In this document: one piece after another, positions 1 to 9,653 of the stretch | Layout of the letters: every line of letters starts with the position of its first letter | How positions within the stretch are numbered: position 1 is the first letter of the stretch | NCBI GenBank assembly: GCA_030055595.1 | Contig: JASFYH010000004.1 | Location: 20,770 to 84,769, forward strand | Direction of reading: 5' to 3' | From: Archaeoglobales archaeon | GTDB lineage: Archaea > Halobacteriota > Archaeoglobi > Archaeoglobales > Archaeoglobaceae | DNA: 64,000 nucleotides | Translations under genes and position numbers: made by a program | The notes under the pieces: model-generated | What the model was told of the DNA's origin: nothing | The model's input: only the letters and a program-made list of their open reading frames with translations | Databases searched by the model: none

Positions 1-58
1 CTTCAGATATTTAAGGGGACAATGCTAAGTTTTTTAACTTCTAAAGCGATTTTTTGAT

Positions 59-328
59 GTGAAGGTTCGAATAGAGTTTTACGCAACCCTGAGGGAGAGA
101 TTTGGAAAAAGCATAGAAGTTGAGTGCAACGGCACACTGAGAGATGCGTTCTTATCAGCTTCTAAGATCCTTGGTGAGGAATTTCTGAAAGAAGTTTTTG
201 ACGAAAATGGTTCCTACAGATTTGACAGGATCATTACCGTCAATGGAAGGAACATTAAAGATGAGCTAATCGAAAACCTTAAAGAGGGGGACAGAATCGC
301 GGTCTTTCCCCCAGTGGCGGGCGGATGA
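59..328 (+). CDS. MoaD/ThiS-like ubiquitin-fold sulfur carrier
   Basis: This is an 89-residue beta-grasp protein that ends in PPVAGG, the exposed Gly-Gly tail used by MoaD, ThiS and archaeal SAMP proteins for adenylation and thiocarboxylation or for conjugation. The start is GTG, 25-45 bases after a TATA-like stretch (atatttaag) at the window edge. Its stop overlaps the ATG of the radical SAM gene (ATGA), so the two are translationally coupled. In Archaeoglobales and Thermococcales such pairs often sit beside tungsten aldehyde oxidoreductases. An AOR gene may therefore lie upstream, outside the window; that is inference. Whether it serves tungstopterin synthesis or acts as a general SAMP cannot be told from sequence. 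Confidence 0.85.
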   Translation: MKVRIEFYATLRERFGKSIEVECNGTLRDAFLSASKILGEEFLKEVFDENGSYRFDRIITVNGRNIKDELIENLKEGDRIAVFPPVAGG

Positions 329-1416
329 TCCAAAAACTACAGCTTGAGCTCACAACAAAGTGCAATCTGAGCTGTGAATACTGTTTGAAACCACCACTTG
401 TTTCTGAGCTCGATAAAAATGCTGTAGAGAAGCTAAGCGGTGTTGCAAAGAAGTTCGTGCTATATGGCTATGGCGAGCCTTTGCTTCATGAAAAAATACT
501 GCACTTTGTCAAGGCTCTCGAGGGGGAAATTGTTGTTAGCACAAACGGCATGGTCGATGAGAACTTCTACGAAGTCGCAGAACTTGTCGATGTATTTGGA
601 ATCTCGCTTGATGTCAACAATGCATTGAGACATGGAATGGAGCTGAGCAAGATCTTTCGAAAGCTTGAAAATTTAAAAGGAGAGGCAATAGCTCAGATCG
701 TTTTAACGCAAGATAATCTACCTAATTTTCCAGAGCTTGCTCAGAGACTTGCTGAAAGAGGACTTGATATAATGGCTACGAATTTAATCGCTCCAAATTC
801 CGAAATTTACTCAAAGGCTTTATACTTCGAAGGCTCAAGGGCTAATGCGGATTTCCTGCATGTTGATGAGGATTTTGTTTTAAAGATCCTCAAAGCCCGA
901 AAGTCGGAGCCTGAGGAATTGAAGATGAGCAGTAAAGTAAATTTCTGTGCTTTGCTCGAAGCAAAAGACAGAGTTCAGAGGGCAAAAAAGAGCGAAGAGA
1001 TAATCGAAAAAGTCGAAGAACTTGCAAAAAGCTATGGTGTGGACTTTGTTAAACCGAAATTCTTTGGAGAAGCGGACCAGCGAGATTGCCCTTATAAAGA
1101 TTCTCTATTTGTAAGGGCGGATGCTAAGATTTCTCCTTGTATGCCATTTGCCTACACTCACAACGAGTTTGTCAACAGAAGGTCTATTGTTATTCGAGAG
1201 CATATTCTTGGAAACCTGAGTGAAGAAATTGACAAGATCGTTGAAATAAAAAGCAAATTTGAAAAGCTTCGCAAAGAGATGGATTTTCCTTGGTGTGGAG
1301 ACTGCGGGCACGTTGCGGGTTGCTGGTTCCTTGAAAATGGGATGGATTGTTATGCAAATAAACCTTCCTGCTCCAATTGTCTTTACAGTGCTGGCATAGC
1401 TAAATGCCTGATTTAG
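325..1416 (+). CDS. Radical SAM protein with C-terminal Cys-rich (SPASM-like) domain
   Basis: The N-terminus carries CNLSCEYC, the Cx3Cx2C motif that binds the SAM-cleaving 4Fe-4S cluster, followed by a glycine-rich strand (LYGYGEPLL) typical of the radical SAM barrel. The last 60 residues hold about eight cysteines (WCGDCG, GCWF, DCYA, SCSNC), consistent with auxiliary SPASM/twitch clusters. Its coupling to a MoaD-like protein suggests a role like the cmo cofactor-modifying proteins near tungsten aldehyde:ferredoxin oxidoreductases, but the substrate is not visible. Length (363 aa) is normal for the family. ATG overlaps the upstream stop. Confidence 0.85.
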   Translation: MIQKLQLELTTKCNLSCEYCLKPPLVSELDKNAVEKLSGVAKKFVLYGYGEPLLHEKILHFVKALEGEIVVSTNGMVDENFYEVAELVDVFGISLDVNNALRHGMELSKIFRKLENLKGEAIAQIVLTQDNLPNFPELAQRLAERGLDIMATNLIAPNSEIYSKALYFEGSRANADFLHVDEDFVLKILKARKSEPEELKMSSKVNFCALLEAKDRVQRAKKSEEIIEKVEELAKSYGVDFVKPKFFGEADQRDCPYKDSLFVRADAKISPCMPFAYTHNEFVNRRSIVIREHILGNLSEEIDKIVEIKSKFEKLRKEMDFPWCGDCGHVAGCWFLENGMDCYANKPSCSNCLYSAGIAKCLI

Positions 1417-1458
1417 AAAAACTTAGAAAAATTTTTTAGGAAGAGAGCAACTTTTTTT

Positions 1459-1929
1459 ATGCCTTTAACTCCAATGGAAGTTTACAAGCTTTTGCCAAAA
1501 ACCAACTGCAAGAAATGTGGCGAGCAAACATGTATGAGCTTCGCCTTCAAGCTCATCAACAGAGAAAAGAAGCTTGAAGACTGCAAACCACTATTCGAGG
1601 ATAAAAAATACGAAGTTCAGCTTAAAAAACTTCAAGAACTCGTTAAGCCCCTTGCTGAAGCTACAGAGACAGGTTTGATCGTAAAAAGCGAAAACTGCAA
1701 CGGCTGTGGAAACTGCATCGTCGTTTGCCCAGTTCACGTTGAAAAGGATCCCTATGGAGCGGGCATTGGCAAAGGCATTACGATCAAGGATCCGATCTAC
1801 CGCATTGAAAATGGCAAACTTGTGATCATGAACATGCACGCATGCAGAAGATATGGTAAAAGCAGAATTCTCTGCATCGTTTGCAGGGAGAACTGCCCAA
1901 CAGATGCGATCAGCTTTCTGGAGGGATGA
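1459..1929 (+). CDS. fwdG: FwdG-like ferredoxin with N-terminal CdhE/AcsC-type Fe-S domain
   Basis: This is a 156-residue iron-sulfur protein in two parts. The N-terminal part (residues about 12-45) has TNCKKCGEQTC and a later EDC, the pattern of the small 4Fe-4S domain found in corrinoid Fe-S proteins. The C-terminal part has NCNGCGNCIVVCP and a second Cx2Cx3CP cluster (CIVCRENCP), giving two ferredoxin-type clusters. It is immediately followed, with ATGA overlap, by FwdB, so it probably delivers electrons to the tungsten/molybdenum formylmethanofuran dehydrogenase. Assignment to FwdG rests on context plus cluster pattern; the N-terminal domain is more than a minimal FwdG would need. Confidence 0.75.
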   Translation: MPLTPMEVYKLLPKTNCKKCGEQTCMSFAFKLINREKKLEDCKPLFEDKKYEVQLKKLQELVKPLAEATETGLIVKSENCNGCGNCIVVCPVHVEKDPYGAGIGKGITIKDPIYRIENGKLVIMNMHACRRYGKSRILCIVCRENCPTDAISFLEG

Positions 1930-3122
1930 AGATGATCTGCACCGCATGTTCTTGCCTTTGCGATGACGTTGAGCTTGTAGACGGAAAGGTGCTCCATGCA
2001 TGCGAGAGAGGCTACAAGCACATATCACGCTATAAAGAGCAGAGATCGAAGCCATTGGTTAATGGAAAAGAGGTGGATCTCGACAAAGCCATAGAGAGTG
2101 CAATTGAACTGCTAAAGTCCGCAAAAAGTCCCGCAATTTATGGGCTTGACACTTCAACAGTCGAAGCCCAGAGACTTGCGATTGAAATAGCGAAGAAGTT
2201 GAACTGCTACATCGACGACAACTCCTCGTTCTGCCTTGGAGAATTCGTTGAAGCAATTCTAAGGAAAGAGCTCCCGAGTGCAACGCTTGATGAGGTTAGA
2301 GACAAAGCTTACGTCATGATCTATTGGGGGGCAAATCCCTATCACAGCCTACCGAGGCACATGTCCCGCTATACCTATTACCCAAGGGGTGCCAAAAGGC
2401 AGAGAGGCTATGACGAGGATCGCTATCTCGTTGTTGTCGATCTTAGAAGAACAGAGACCGCAAAGCTTGCAAAGAAGAATGCAAGATTTATTCAGGTTCA
2501 AAACGATCTTGAGCTTATTGAATCATTTAACAAAGCCTTAGAAGGCAAGGCGGGTAAATATGAAGTTGCAAGCATTCTAAGAGAAATGAAGAAAGCGGAC
2601 TTCAACGTCGTATTTGGTGGGCTTGGTCTTAAATACGGGCTAAAAAATAACTTTAAGGCTTTTATAGAGCTTATTAGAAAAATAAACGAATTTGCTCCGC
2701 TCTACTTTATTCCAGCGGGCTTTCATGCGAACATGCGTGGATTTAATGAGACCCTTTTTGAGGCGGTTGGAGCGGTGAACAAGTTCAGCTTCTCTTCTGC
2801 AAATTCATCGCCAGAATTTGCATTCACAGAGCTTTTGAAAAGCGAGAAGATCGACACCGCACTCATTGTTGGCACAGATCCAATCGCTTCTTTGCCCTAC
2901 GAGGTTTCGAGCAAGCTTGCAAAAGTCAATAAGATCGTTTTTGATCCTCGCTTCTCCTTGACTGCCAGAGTTTCTGAAGTTGTTCTGCCGTCCGCATTTT
3001 CTGGGATCGAATGCGGTGGCGAAATGGTAAGAAGTGATGGTGTAAGGATCAAATTGTCCCCAATTGCTAAAGCTGAAGTTGATGATGTTTACGTGCTTAA
3101 AAGAATTCTGGAGGGATTGTGA
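1926..3122 (+). CDS. fwdB: Formylmethanofuran dehydrogenase subunit B
   Basis: This is the molybdopterin catalytic subunit, which reduces CO2 to formate or oxidises it in the reverse direction at a W/Mo-bis-pterin site. The N-terminus has CTACSCLCDDVEL, a 4Fe-4S binding pattern of the family. A cysteine in SSFCLGE is the likely metal ligand (selenocysteine in some methanogen homologues; here a TGC codon). The ORF track begins 15 codons earlier, but ATG at 1926 overlaps the fwdG stop and is preceded by ggaggg, so it is the better start. It forms an operon with FwdG and FwdD. FwdA and FwdC are not in the window. Confidence 0.9.
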   Translation: MKMICTACSCLCDDVELVDGKVLHACERGYKHISRYKEQRSKPLVNGKEVDLDKAIESAIELLKSAKSPAIYGLDTSTVEAQRLAIEIAKKLNCYIDDNSSFCLGEFVEAILRKELPSATLDEVRDKAYVMIYWGANPYHSLPRHMSRYTYYPRGAKRQRGYDEDRYLVVVDLRRTETAKLAKKNARFIQVQNDLELIESFNKALEGKAGKYEVASILREMKKADFNVVFGGLGLKYGLKNNFKAFIELIRKINEFAPLYFIPAGFHANMRGFNETLFEAVGAVNKFSFSSANSSPEFAFTELLKSEKIDTALIVGTDPIASLPYEVSSKLAKVNKIVFDPRFSLTARVSEVVLPSAFSGIECGGEMVRSDGVRIKLSPIAKAEVDDVYVLKRILEGL

Positions 3123-3469
3123 TGATCCGTTTAACAAAGCTGATGAAGTTCGAGGCTAACATAGTTATTGCAAGACTCTCGCAGGAGAGCAAGAAAGCAA
3201 CGATCTATCTACATCCTGAATTTGCAAAGAGAAGTGGAATAAATGAAGGCGACGTGGTGAGCGTTGCAAGAGCGGGCAAAGAGTTAAAATTCAGAGTAAA
3301 GTTTCTTGAAACCGCTCCAGAAAACGGTGGGATCATTCCGAACTCGATTTTTGCAAACTATCTGAGCGACTTTGGAAACTTCAAGAGTTTTAAGGTAGAT
3401 ATAGAGTTGGGTGAGGGCAATGAGAGCATAGAGGAGGAGGTAATAAGTATTATCATGCAAAAGAAGTGA
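3122..3469 (+). CDS. fwdD: Formylmethanofuran dehydrogenase subunit D
   Basis: This is a small molybdopterin-dinucleotide-binding barrel protein of about 115 residues (LHPEFAKRSGINEGDVVSVAR is the family's typical region) that completes the pterin site of FwdB. Two starts compete: GTG 3119 and ATG 3122. The SD ggaggg at 3110-3115 lies 6 nt before the ATG but only 3 before the GTG, so ATG was chosen. Its first base overlaps the TGA of fwdB. It closes the G-B-D cluster. Confidence 0.88.
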   Translation: MIRLTKLMKFEANIVIARLSQESKKATIYLHPEFAKRSGINEGDVVSVARAGKELKFRVKFLETAPENGGIIPNSIFANYLSDFGNFKSFKVDIELGEGNESIEEEVISIIMQKK

Positions 3470-3551
3470 AGCTGTGGCGAAAAATAAAAAAAGGAGATGA
3501 TAAACGCTCTACTGTGCAAAAAGCTTTATTTATTCATGCTAAATTTCATCC

Positions 3552-6500
3552 ATGGATGCTACCCTCGACAAGTTTTTCCCTCTTTACGACAAAGAGCCAG
3601 ATAACGATTATTGTGCTGTTGAAAGCATAAAGGAATACCACAAAATGTTAAGCGAGAAACTTGAAGAAGCCTATAAGATCGCTGAGATTGCAAGAGCCAA
3701 AGCTCTTGATCCTGAGCCAAAAGTCGAGATTTTAATTGCAAAAGACATGGCTGAGAGAGTTGAGAAGCTAATAGGGCTTAATGGTGTTTCTAAAAGAATC
3801 AAGGAGCTTGAAGAAGGGGGAATGGAAAGGGACAAGATCTGCTTTAGGATCTCTGATGAGATCGTCGAGGGAAAATTTGGTAAAATGGACTATTTAGAGG
3901 CAATAGATAAAGCCATAAGGACTGCTGTTGCTATAATGACTGAAGGAGTCGTTGCTGCACCAATTGAAGGGATTGCAAAGGTTTCAATTGACAAAAACAA
4001 CGATGGGAGCAATTTTTTGAAGGTTTACTACGCTGGACCAATAAGAAGCGCTGGAGGGACTGCACAGGTAATTTCTGTTCTTATCGCAGACTACGTTCGC
4101 AGGAAAGTTGGCTTAGGAAGATACATTCCAACTGAAGAGGAGATCCTCAGGTATTGCGAGGAGATCCAGCTTTACAAAAAGGTTGCCAATTTGCAGTATC
4201 TGCCGAGCGATGACGAAATTAGGCTGATCGTCTCTAACTGCCCGATCTGCATAGATGGTGAGCCTACCGAAGATGCGGAAGTTTCAGGCTACAGAAATCT
4301 GCCGAGAGTTGAAACAAACAGAGTCAGGGGAGGGATGGCTTTAATAATAGCGGAAGGAATAGCCCTGAAAGCTCCGAAGCTCAAGAAGATGGTTGATGCA
4401 CTGAAGATCGATGGCTGGGAGTGGCTTGATAAGCTGATCAAGAAAGATACTGAGGAGGAAATCGATGTGAAGCCTCGAAGTAAGTATTTGTCAGATCTTG
4501 TTGCAGGAAGACCTGTATTGAGTCATCCTTCTAGAAAGGGTGGCTTTAGGTTAAGATATGGCAGAGCAAGAAACTCTGGTTTGGCAACAGTAGGAATCAA
4601 TCCCGCAACTATGGTCTTAATCGACTTCGTAGCCATAGGAACTCAGTTGAAAATTGAAAGACCGGGTAAAGCGGGGGCGGTTGTGCCGGTAACTACGATC
4701 GAAGGCCCTACTGTAAGGCTGAAAAATGGAGACGTTGTTAAGATACGCAGTGTCAAAGAAGCACTTGAATTGAAGAATGAAGTTGATAAGATCCTCGATC
4801 TCGGTGAGATCCTCATAAACTATGGCGACTTTCTTGAAAACAATCACCCGCTCATTCCCGCTTCTTATTGCAAAGAATGGTGGACTCTTGAAACTGGGAT
4901 CAAAGATCAGCAGATCGATGAGGAGACCGCATTAAAGTTTTCCGACGAATTTGGGGTTCCAATGCATCCCGATTTCACTTATCTCTGGCACGATATCAGC
5001 ATTGAGGACTTTTGCTATCTCAGAGATTTCATAAGCTCACGTGGAAAAATTGAAGGGCAGAGAAAGAGCTGTCTCTTTTTGCCATTCGATAAAAGAGCTA
5101 AGGAGATCCTCGAGAATTTGATCGTTGAGCACAAGGTGAGGGAGGGAATTGTCATTGAGAAATGGAAAGTTCTCGTGAGATGCCTTGGACTTGATTTCAA
5201 GCTGAGAAAACTGGGTGAGGTTCAGGGAGAAAACGTAATTGAAGCAATAAAGAACGTCTCAGGAATAACAGTTCGCATGAAGGCTCCTTCAAGGATTGGA
5301 GCAAGAATGGGGCGTCCTGAGAAGGCTAAGGAAAGGAAGATGAGCCCTCCGCCACACTTGCTATTTCCCGTTAGCTTTGCTGGGGGAAAAAGAAGAGATG
5401 TAAAAAGTGCTCTGGATCACAAAAACGGCTATAATTCTGCAAAAGGTTTGATAGAGGTCGAAGTAGCCTTAAGAAGGTGCAAAGTTTGTGGTAAAGAGAC
5501 TTTTTGGCTCAAATGCGAATGTGGTGGTGAAACAGAGCAGATCTACTACTGTCCAAAGTGCAGAATTAAAAGCGAGTCTGAGTTTTGCAAAAAGTGCGGA
5601 AGCGAGGCAAGAGGATACATGAAAAGGACTGTTGATATAAAGGCTCTCTACGACAATGCAATAAAAAATCTCGGCGAGCACGATGATCTTGAAATAGTTA
5701 AGGGCGTAATAGGGCTTACTTCTAAAAATAAAGTTCCAGAGAGAGTTGAAAAGGGGATCTTAAGGGCAAAACATGGCGTTTATGTCTTCAAAGACGGGAC
5801 GATCAGATACGACATGACAGATCTGCCCTTGACACACTTCAAACCCAAAGAGGTAGGTGTGAGCGTTGAGAAGCTAAGGGAGCTGGGGTATACGAGAGAC
5901 TACTTGGGTGTTGAACTTAAAAACGAGGATCAGATCTTAGAGTTGAAGCCACAGGATATAGTCATCTCGAAATACTGCGCGGAATACCTTGTAAAGGTGG
6001 CAAAGTTCATTGACGATCTTCTGGCTAAGTTCTACAAGCTTGAGCCATTCTACAATATAGAAAAGCCAGAAGACCTTATAGGGCACTTGGTTATTGGCTT
6101 GGCTCCACATACTTCTGCGGGAGTCCTTGGAAGGATCATCGGTTTCGCAGATATTTTGGGTGGTTATGCTCATCCATACTTCCATGCAGCAAAGCGAAGA
6201 AATTGCGATGGCGACGAAGATTGCGTGATGCTCCTACTTGATGGTTTGTTAAACTTTTCAAGGCATTTCCTGCCAGAAAAGCGTGGGGGACAGATGGATG
6301 CTCCTCTTGTGCTTACAGTGATCGTTGATCCAAGGGAAGTCGATAAAGAAGTCCACAACATGGACGTTGTTTCTCACTATCCATTGGAGTTTTATAAGGC
6401 AACACTTGAGTTCGCAAATCCAAAGGAGTGTGAAGATCTTATAGAAAAAGTCAAGGATCGACTAAGCTCAGAAACAAGATTCTGCACACTCAAATTTACG

Positions 6501-6947
6501 CACGATACAGATATAGGACTTGGACTAAAAGAGAGTGCATACAAAAAGCTCAAGACGATGGAAGAAAAAGTCGAAAAGCAGATGGAGCTTGCAAGAAAGA
6601 TCTTAGCGGTTGACGAGCATGATGTCGCTGAAAGGGTAATAACGATCCACTTCTTGCCAGATATAATTGGAAATCTGAGAGCATTTTCAAGGCAGGAATT
6701 CAGATGTGTCAATTGCAACGAGAAATTCCGCAGACTTCCTTTAAGTGGTAAATGCAGAAAATGCGGTGGCAATTTAACACTCACAGTGCACAGTAGTTCC
6801 ATAGTGAAGTATCTTGAGCTTTCTAAGAAGCTCTGTGAGAATTACGCCATATCTGACTACACAAAGCAGAGGTTGAAATTGATCGAATACGAGATAAAGT
6901 CGCTACTTATGGAGAGCAAGCAGATCACTCTTGTCGATGTTTTTTAA
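3552..6947 (+). CDS. polC: DNA polymerase D large (catalytic) subunit DP2
   Basis: This is the catalytic subunit of the euryarchaeal replicative polymerase PolD, 1131 aa and intein-free. The conserved NCDGDED (residues about 884-890) holds the catalytic aspartates, and the same site often hosts inteins in Pyrococcus; none is present here. Two zinc-finger regions are visible: CKVCG/CECGG/CPKC/CKKCG near 640-690, and CVNC/CRKCGG near 1055-1080. The gene is monocistronic. A TATA-like gctttattta lies about 25 nt before ATG, so the mRNA is probably leaderless. The partner DP1 gene is not in the window. Confidence 0.97.
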   Translation: MDATLDKFFPLYDKEPDNDYCAVESIKEYHKMLSEKLEEAYKIAEIARAKALDPEPKVEILIAKDMAERVEKLIGLNGVSKRIKELEEGGMERDKICFRISDEIVEGKFGKMDYLEAIDKAIRTAVAIMTEGVVAAPIEGIAKVSIDKNNDGSNFLKVYYAGPIRSAGGTAQVISVLIADYVRRKVGLGRYIPTEEEILRYCEEIQLYKKVANLQYLPSDDEIRLIVSNCPICIDGEPTEDAEVSGYRNLPRVETNRVRGGMALIIAEGIALKAPKLKKMVDALKIDGWEWLDKLIKKDTEEEIDVKPRSKYLSDLVAGRPVLSHPSRKGGFRLRYGRARNSGLATVGINPATMVLIDFVAIGTQLKIERPGKAGAVVPVTTIEGPTVRLKNGDVVKIRSVKEALELKNEVDKILDLGEILINYGDFLENNHPLIPASYCKEWWTLETGIKDQQIDEETALKFSDEFGVPMHPDFTYLWHDISIEDFCYLRDFISSRGKIEGQRKSCLFLPFDKRAKEILENLIVEHKVREGIVIEKWKVLVRCLGLDFKLRKLGEVQGENVIEAIKNVSGITVRMKAPSRIGARMGRPEKAKERKMSPPPHLLFPVSFAGGKRRDVKSALDHKNGYNSAKGLIEVEVALRRCKVCGKETFWLKCECGGETEQIYYCPKCRIKSESEFCKKCGSEARGYMKRTVDIKALYDNAIKNLGEHDDLEIVKGVIGLTSKNKVPERVEKGILRAKHGVYVFKDGTIRYDMTDLPLTHFKPKEVGVSVEKLRELGYTRDYLGVELKNEDQILELKPQDIVISKYCAEYLVKVAKFIDDLLAKFYKLEPFYNIEKPEDLIGHLVIGLAPHTSAGVLGRIIGFADILGGYAHPYFHAAKRRNCDGDEDCVMLLLDGLLNFSRHFLPEKRGGQMDAPLVLTVIVDPREVDKEVHNMDVVSHYPLEFYKATLEFANPKECEDLIEKVKDRLSSETRFCTLKFTHDTDIGLGLKESAYKKLKTMEEKVEKQMELARKILAVDEHDVAERVITIHFLPDIIGNLRAFSRQEFRCVNCNEKFRRLPLSGKCRKCGGNLTLTVHSSSIVKYLELSKKLCENYAISDYTKQRLKLIEYEIKSLLMESKQITLVDVF

Positions 6948-7036
6948 CTTTTAAATCAACTTTCTACATCTTTAATCTGGTTCACAAAAATTTTTAGCAT
7001 TTTGCGAGATTAACTCCACAAAATTTAGAAGCAATA
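6948..7036. terminator. T/A-rich convergent terminator region
   Basis: This is a short spacer between the 3' ends of polC (+) and infB (-). It contains oligo-T runs on the plus strand (TTTTTTAACTTTTAAAT, beginning inside the polC stop, and caaaaattttt). Archaeal RNA polymerase terminates at such U-tracts without a hairpin. No ORF or RNA is visible. Confidence 0.4.
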
Positions 7037-8803
7037 TTATTTACCCCAGAAAGGATTTTCCTTCCTTTTTATTTCTAAATATTCCATAAAAGCCTTTTTA
7101 GTTTCCTCATCAAAAGAGCTGAGAAGCTCTCTCTCGATGATCTTCGCATGCTTCTCTGGAACCTCGACGTAGAGAACTTCGTCGCCTTCAAGCTGTCTGC
7201 CTATGGTGACGTCTTCAATCGCAATCGCAAGCTCTTCGCCAGCCTTTGCAATCGCCACATTTTTGCCTTCTTTCTGCATACTCCTTACTTCACTTACTTT
7301 GCTCCCGTCAGGCTTTATCAGCTCTGAACCTCTCCTAAGCTCTCCCGCAAGTATTTTGGCACCAATGATTGCGGGCTTGCTTCTTCTGAAGACAAATTCC
7401 TTTAGGAGTTTTACCTTTCCGGGTTTGATCAAAGCTTCTATTCTCTGCTTTTCTCTCGTAACCTTCAATTCATCCCGCCATTTTAGGAAGTTGTCGATGA
7501 TCGTATAGATTATGTCGCCCTCAAAGATCTTAGCTCCATACTTTCGAGCCTCTTCTTCCGCCTCAGGCGATATTTTAACGTTGAAAGCCAAAACCGCCTT
7601 GTTTACTTCCTCTTTATTTGTTGAGACATCTACGACATCTCTTTTGTCAACCTCCCCGACTTCTGCCTTCTTTATTGGAATTCCGTGCGCTTTGAGCTCA
7701 TTTATCATCGCCTCAAGAGAACCTATGGTATCTGTTTTGAGCACGACTCCCTCCCCCTCTGTTCTTATTGCGATTTCCTCGTATTCCTTCCTAACTCTCT
7801 CTCTGAACCTTTCAACATCTTCATCGCTCTCTACAACCTCAAACTCGCTTCCTGCGATCGCTTTTTCGAGATTTGGCGCAACGATCTTTATTCCCGCTGC
7901 AGCGGTTATGCTCTCCACTCGCATGAACTTGCTCTCAACCCTCATCTCTCTCGCAGGTGGTGGCTTCAGTATTGCCTTTACATTCGTAACGATCACGTCA
8001 TCTTTGCCTCCGATCGCAATTCTATCGCCAACTTTTAGCGTTCCATCGTAGATGATGGCATCGCAAGTTACCCCGACACCTCTTTCTTCTTTGATCTCAA
8101 GAATTGTTCCCTTCGCCTTGCCCTCAACCTGAAGCTTCAGACTATTGACAAGGTATCTTTGGGCAAGTCCAAGAAGGATCATCAAAAGCTCTGGAATTCC
8201 CTCCCCAGTCAGCCCAGAGACTGGAATTATTGCAACTGTCTTCGTGAAGTCTTTTATTCTGTCAAATCGATCACAGCTAAATCCATATTTGTAAAGGCTT
8301 GCAACGAGTTCGTAGATCTTCGTGTCCAAATTCCTCTTAGCAAAGTCTTCCTGAAGTGCGTAGCTTTTTATGAACGACTCGTTATCCTTACTCTGCCAGC
8401 CCGCAATTCTGTCGATCTTGTTCGCAGCAACAACAAAAGGGGTTTTAAACGTCCTTAAGATCGTTATCGCTTCTTCTGTCTGTGGCATCACTCCTTCATT
8501 TATATCGATGACGAGAATTGCAAGATCCGCTAAAGCCCCCCCTCTCTTCCTCAGATTTGTAAAAGCCTTATGACCAGGGGTATCAATAAAAAGAAGTCCG
8601 GGGAGATTGATATTCGGTCTCCAGATCTCCTTGCAGATACCCTCTATGATCTTAATCGGAATTTCTGTCGCACCTATGTGCTGAGTGATTCCGCCAGCTT
8701 CCTTCGCAGCAACCCTGCTTTTTCTGATTCTGTCAAGTATAGTAGTCTTTCCATGATCGACATGTCCAAGAACTGCTACGATCGGAGTCCTTATATTCTT
8801 CAT
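7037..8803 (-). CDS. infB: Translation initiation factor aIF5B (IF2-like GTPase)
   Basis: This GTPase promotes ribosomal subunit joining. G1 is GHVDHGKTT at residues 13-21, G3 is DTPGH and G4 is NKID. The protein is 588 aa and intein-free, with the family's elongated C-terminal domains ([19 protein letters not shown]). It is the last gene of the rpl7ae-rps28e-rpl24e-ndk-infB operon, and its ATG overlaps the ndk stop by ATGA. The large plus-strand ORFs in this span are antisense shadows. Confidence 0.97.
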   Translation of the reverse strand: MKNIRTPIVAVLGHVDHGKTTILDRIRKSRVAAKEAGGITQHIGATEIPIKIIEGICKEIWRPNINLPGLLFIDTPGHKAFTNLRKRGGALADLAILVIDINEGVMPQTEEAITILRTFKTPFVVAANKIDRIAGWQSKDNESFIKSYALQEDFAKRNLDTKIYELVASLYKYGFSCDRFDRIKDFTKTVAIIPVSGLTGEGIPELLMILLGLAQRYLVNSLKLQVEGKAKGTILEIKEERGVGVTCDAIIYDGTLKVGDRIAIGGKDDVIVTNVKAILKPPPAREMRVESKFMRVESITAAAGIKIVAPNLEKAIAGSEFEVVESDEDVERFRERVRKEYEEIAIRTEGEGVVLKTDTIGSLEAMINELKAHGIPIKKAEVGEVDKRDVVDVSTNKEEVNKAVLAFNVKISPEAEEEARKYGAKIFEGDIIYTIIDNFLKWRDELKVTREKQRIEALIKPGKVKLLKEFVFRRSKPAIIGAKILAGELRRGSELIKPDGSKVSEVRSMQKEGKNVAIAKAGEELAIAIEDVTIGRQLEGDEVLYVEVPEKHAKIIERELLSSFDEETKKAFMEYLEIKRKENPFWGK

Positions 8804-9252
8804 TTCTCGTATACCCAGACATCGTTTTCTCTTCTGTAGCTTAGAATTTCTTCTTCTCTAAAGAATAGCTTTATTTCCCTTTCGGCTGAGGCTATAGAAT
8901 CTGATGCGTGAACAACGTTCCTTCCCAAATCTAAGCCAAAGTCACCTCGAATTGTTCCGGGCTCAGCTTCAGCGGGATTTGTTGCTCCAACGAGTTTTCT
9001 AACGACCTTAACCGCATTTTTCCCCTCAACAACCATCGCAACAACTGGAGCACTGGTTATGTAAGCAACAAGAGAAGAAAAGAAGGGTTTAGCTTTGTGC
9101 TCCGCATAGTGCTCTTCTGCAAGTTCTTTAGAAATTCTAAGCATTTTCATCGCAACAAGCTTCAGACCCTTTCTTTCAAGCCTTGAAATGATCTCTCCAG
9201 CAAGTCCTCTCTGCACGCCGTCAGGTTTCACCATTACAAAAGTCCTTTCCAC
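8800..9252 (-). CDS. ndk: Nucleoside diphosphate kinase
   Basis: This enzyme transfers the terminal phosphate between NTPs and NDPs through a phospho-histidine. The active-site region NVVHASDS and the substrate loop [17 protein letters not shown] are intact, and the 150-residue length is normal. The start is GTG at 9252, four bases after the rpl24e stop. It lies inside a ribosomal operon, an arrangement conserved in many euryarchaea. Confidence 0.97.
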   Translation of the reverse strand: MERTFVMVKPDGVQRGLAGEIISRLERKGLKLVAMKMLRISKELAEEHYAEHKAKPFFSSLVAYITSAPVVAMVVEGKNAVKVVRKLVGATNPAEAEPGTIRGDFGLDLGRNVVHASDSIASAEREIKLFFREEEILSYRRENDVWVYEK

Positions 9253-9256
9253 GGAA

Positions 9257-9436
9257 TCACCTTCCCTTCTCGTAAACTTTTGTCCACTTCAGTTTTCTTG
9301 GACTTCTGCCAAGTTTATAGTTTTTCTCGCACTTTCCACTGCAGAAGTAAATTGTTCTGCCATCCTTTCTGACAAGGCTTTTTCCTGTGCCCGGTTCAAT
9401 TTCGGCGCCACAAAAAGAGCAGATCTTAGCTTCCAT
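9257..9436 (-). CDS. rpl24e: 50S ribosomal protein L24e
   Basis: This gene is too short for the ORF track. Translation of the minus strand gives 59 residues beginning [18 protein letters not shown], with the zinc-binding pattern Cx2C...CSGKC at positions 6-36 and the family's [15 protein letters not shown] and RKLKWT segments. ATG at 9436 follows the rps28e stop by one base (TAGTATG), and the TGA lies four bases before the ndk GTG. It is a small structural protein of the large ribosomal subunit. Confidence 0.95.
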   Translation of the reverse strand: MEAKICSFCGAEIEPGTGKSLVRKDGRTIYFCSGKCEKNYKLGRSPRKLKWTKVYEKGR

Positions 9437-9437
9437 A

Positions 9438-9647
9438 CTACTTCACCGCCAGCTTTCTTGCTTCTCTTGAGGTTTCTTTTATCATGAGTATGTCTCCGAC
9501 TTTTACTGGTCCAAAGACGTTTCTTGTAATTATTCTGCCCGCATTCTCGCCAGCAAGCACTTTAACCTTCACTTGTGTAACTTCCCCATGCATTCCAGTC
9601 CTACCAATGATCTCCATCACTTCTGCTGGCTGGACATCTTCTTCCAT
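9438..9647 (-). CDS. rps28e: 30S ribosomal protein S28e
   Basis: This is a 69-residue OB-fold protein. The segment [19 protein letters not shown] is the S28e signature, and the C-terminus EARKLAVK resembles the family's usual basic end. It is the second gene of the rpl7ae operon, six bases after the L7Ae stop. Confidence 0.96.
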   Translation of the reverse strand: MEEDVQPAEVMEIIGRTGMHGEVTQVKVKVLAGENAGRIITRNVFGPVKVGDILMIKETSREARKLAVK

Positions 9648-9653
9648 AGTTCA

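Noticed and set aside
2227-2250. Selenocysteine in FwdB
   Set aside because: The codon in the SSFCLGE motif is TGC, an ordinary cysteine; no in-frame TGA.
3552-6947. Possible intein at the NCDGDED site of PolD DP2 (also checked reverse gyrase, aIF5B, Hef and AtpA)
   Set aside because: The catalytic motifs are continuous and protein lengths are normal; no intein splice motifs seen.
7512-8051. Long plus-strand ORFs (179, 117, 101, 99 codons) opposite infB
   Set aside because: Ser/Leu-rich shadow frames antisense to a clearly conserved GTPase; no SD or promoter.
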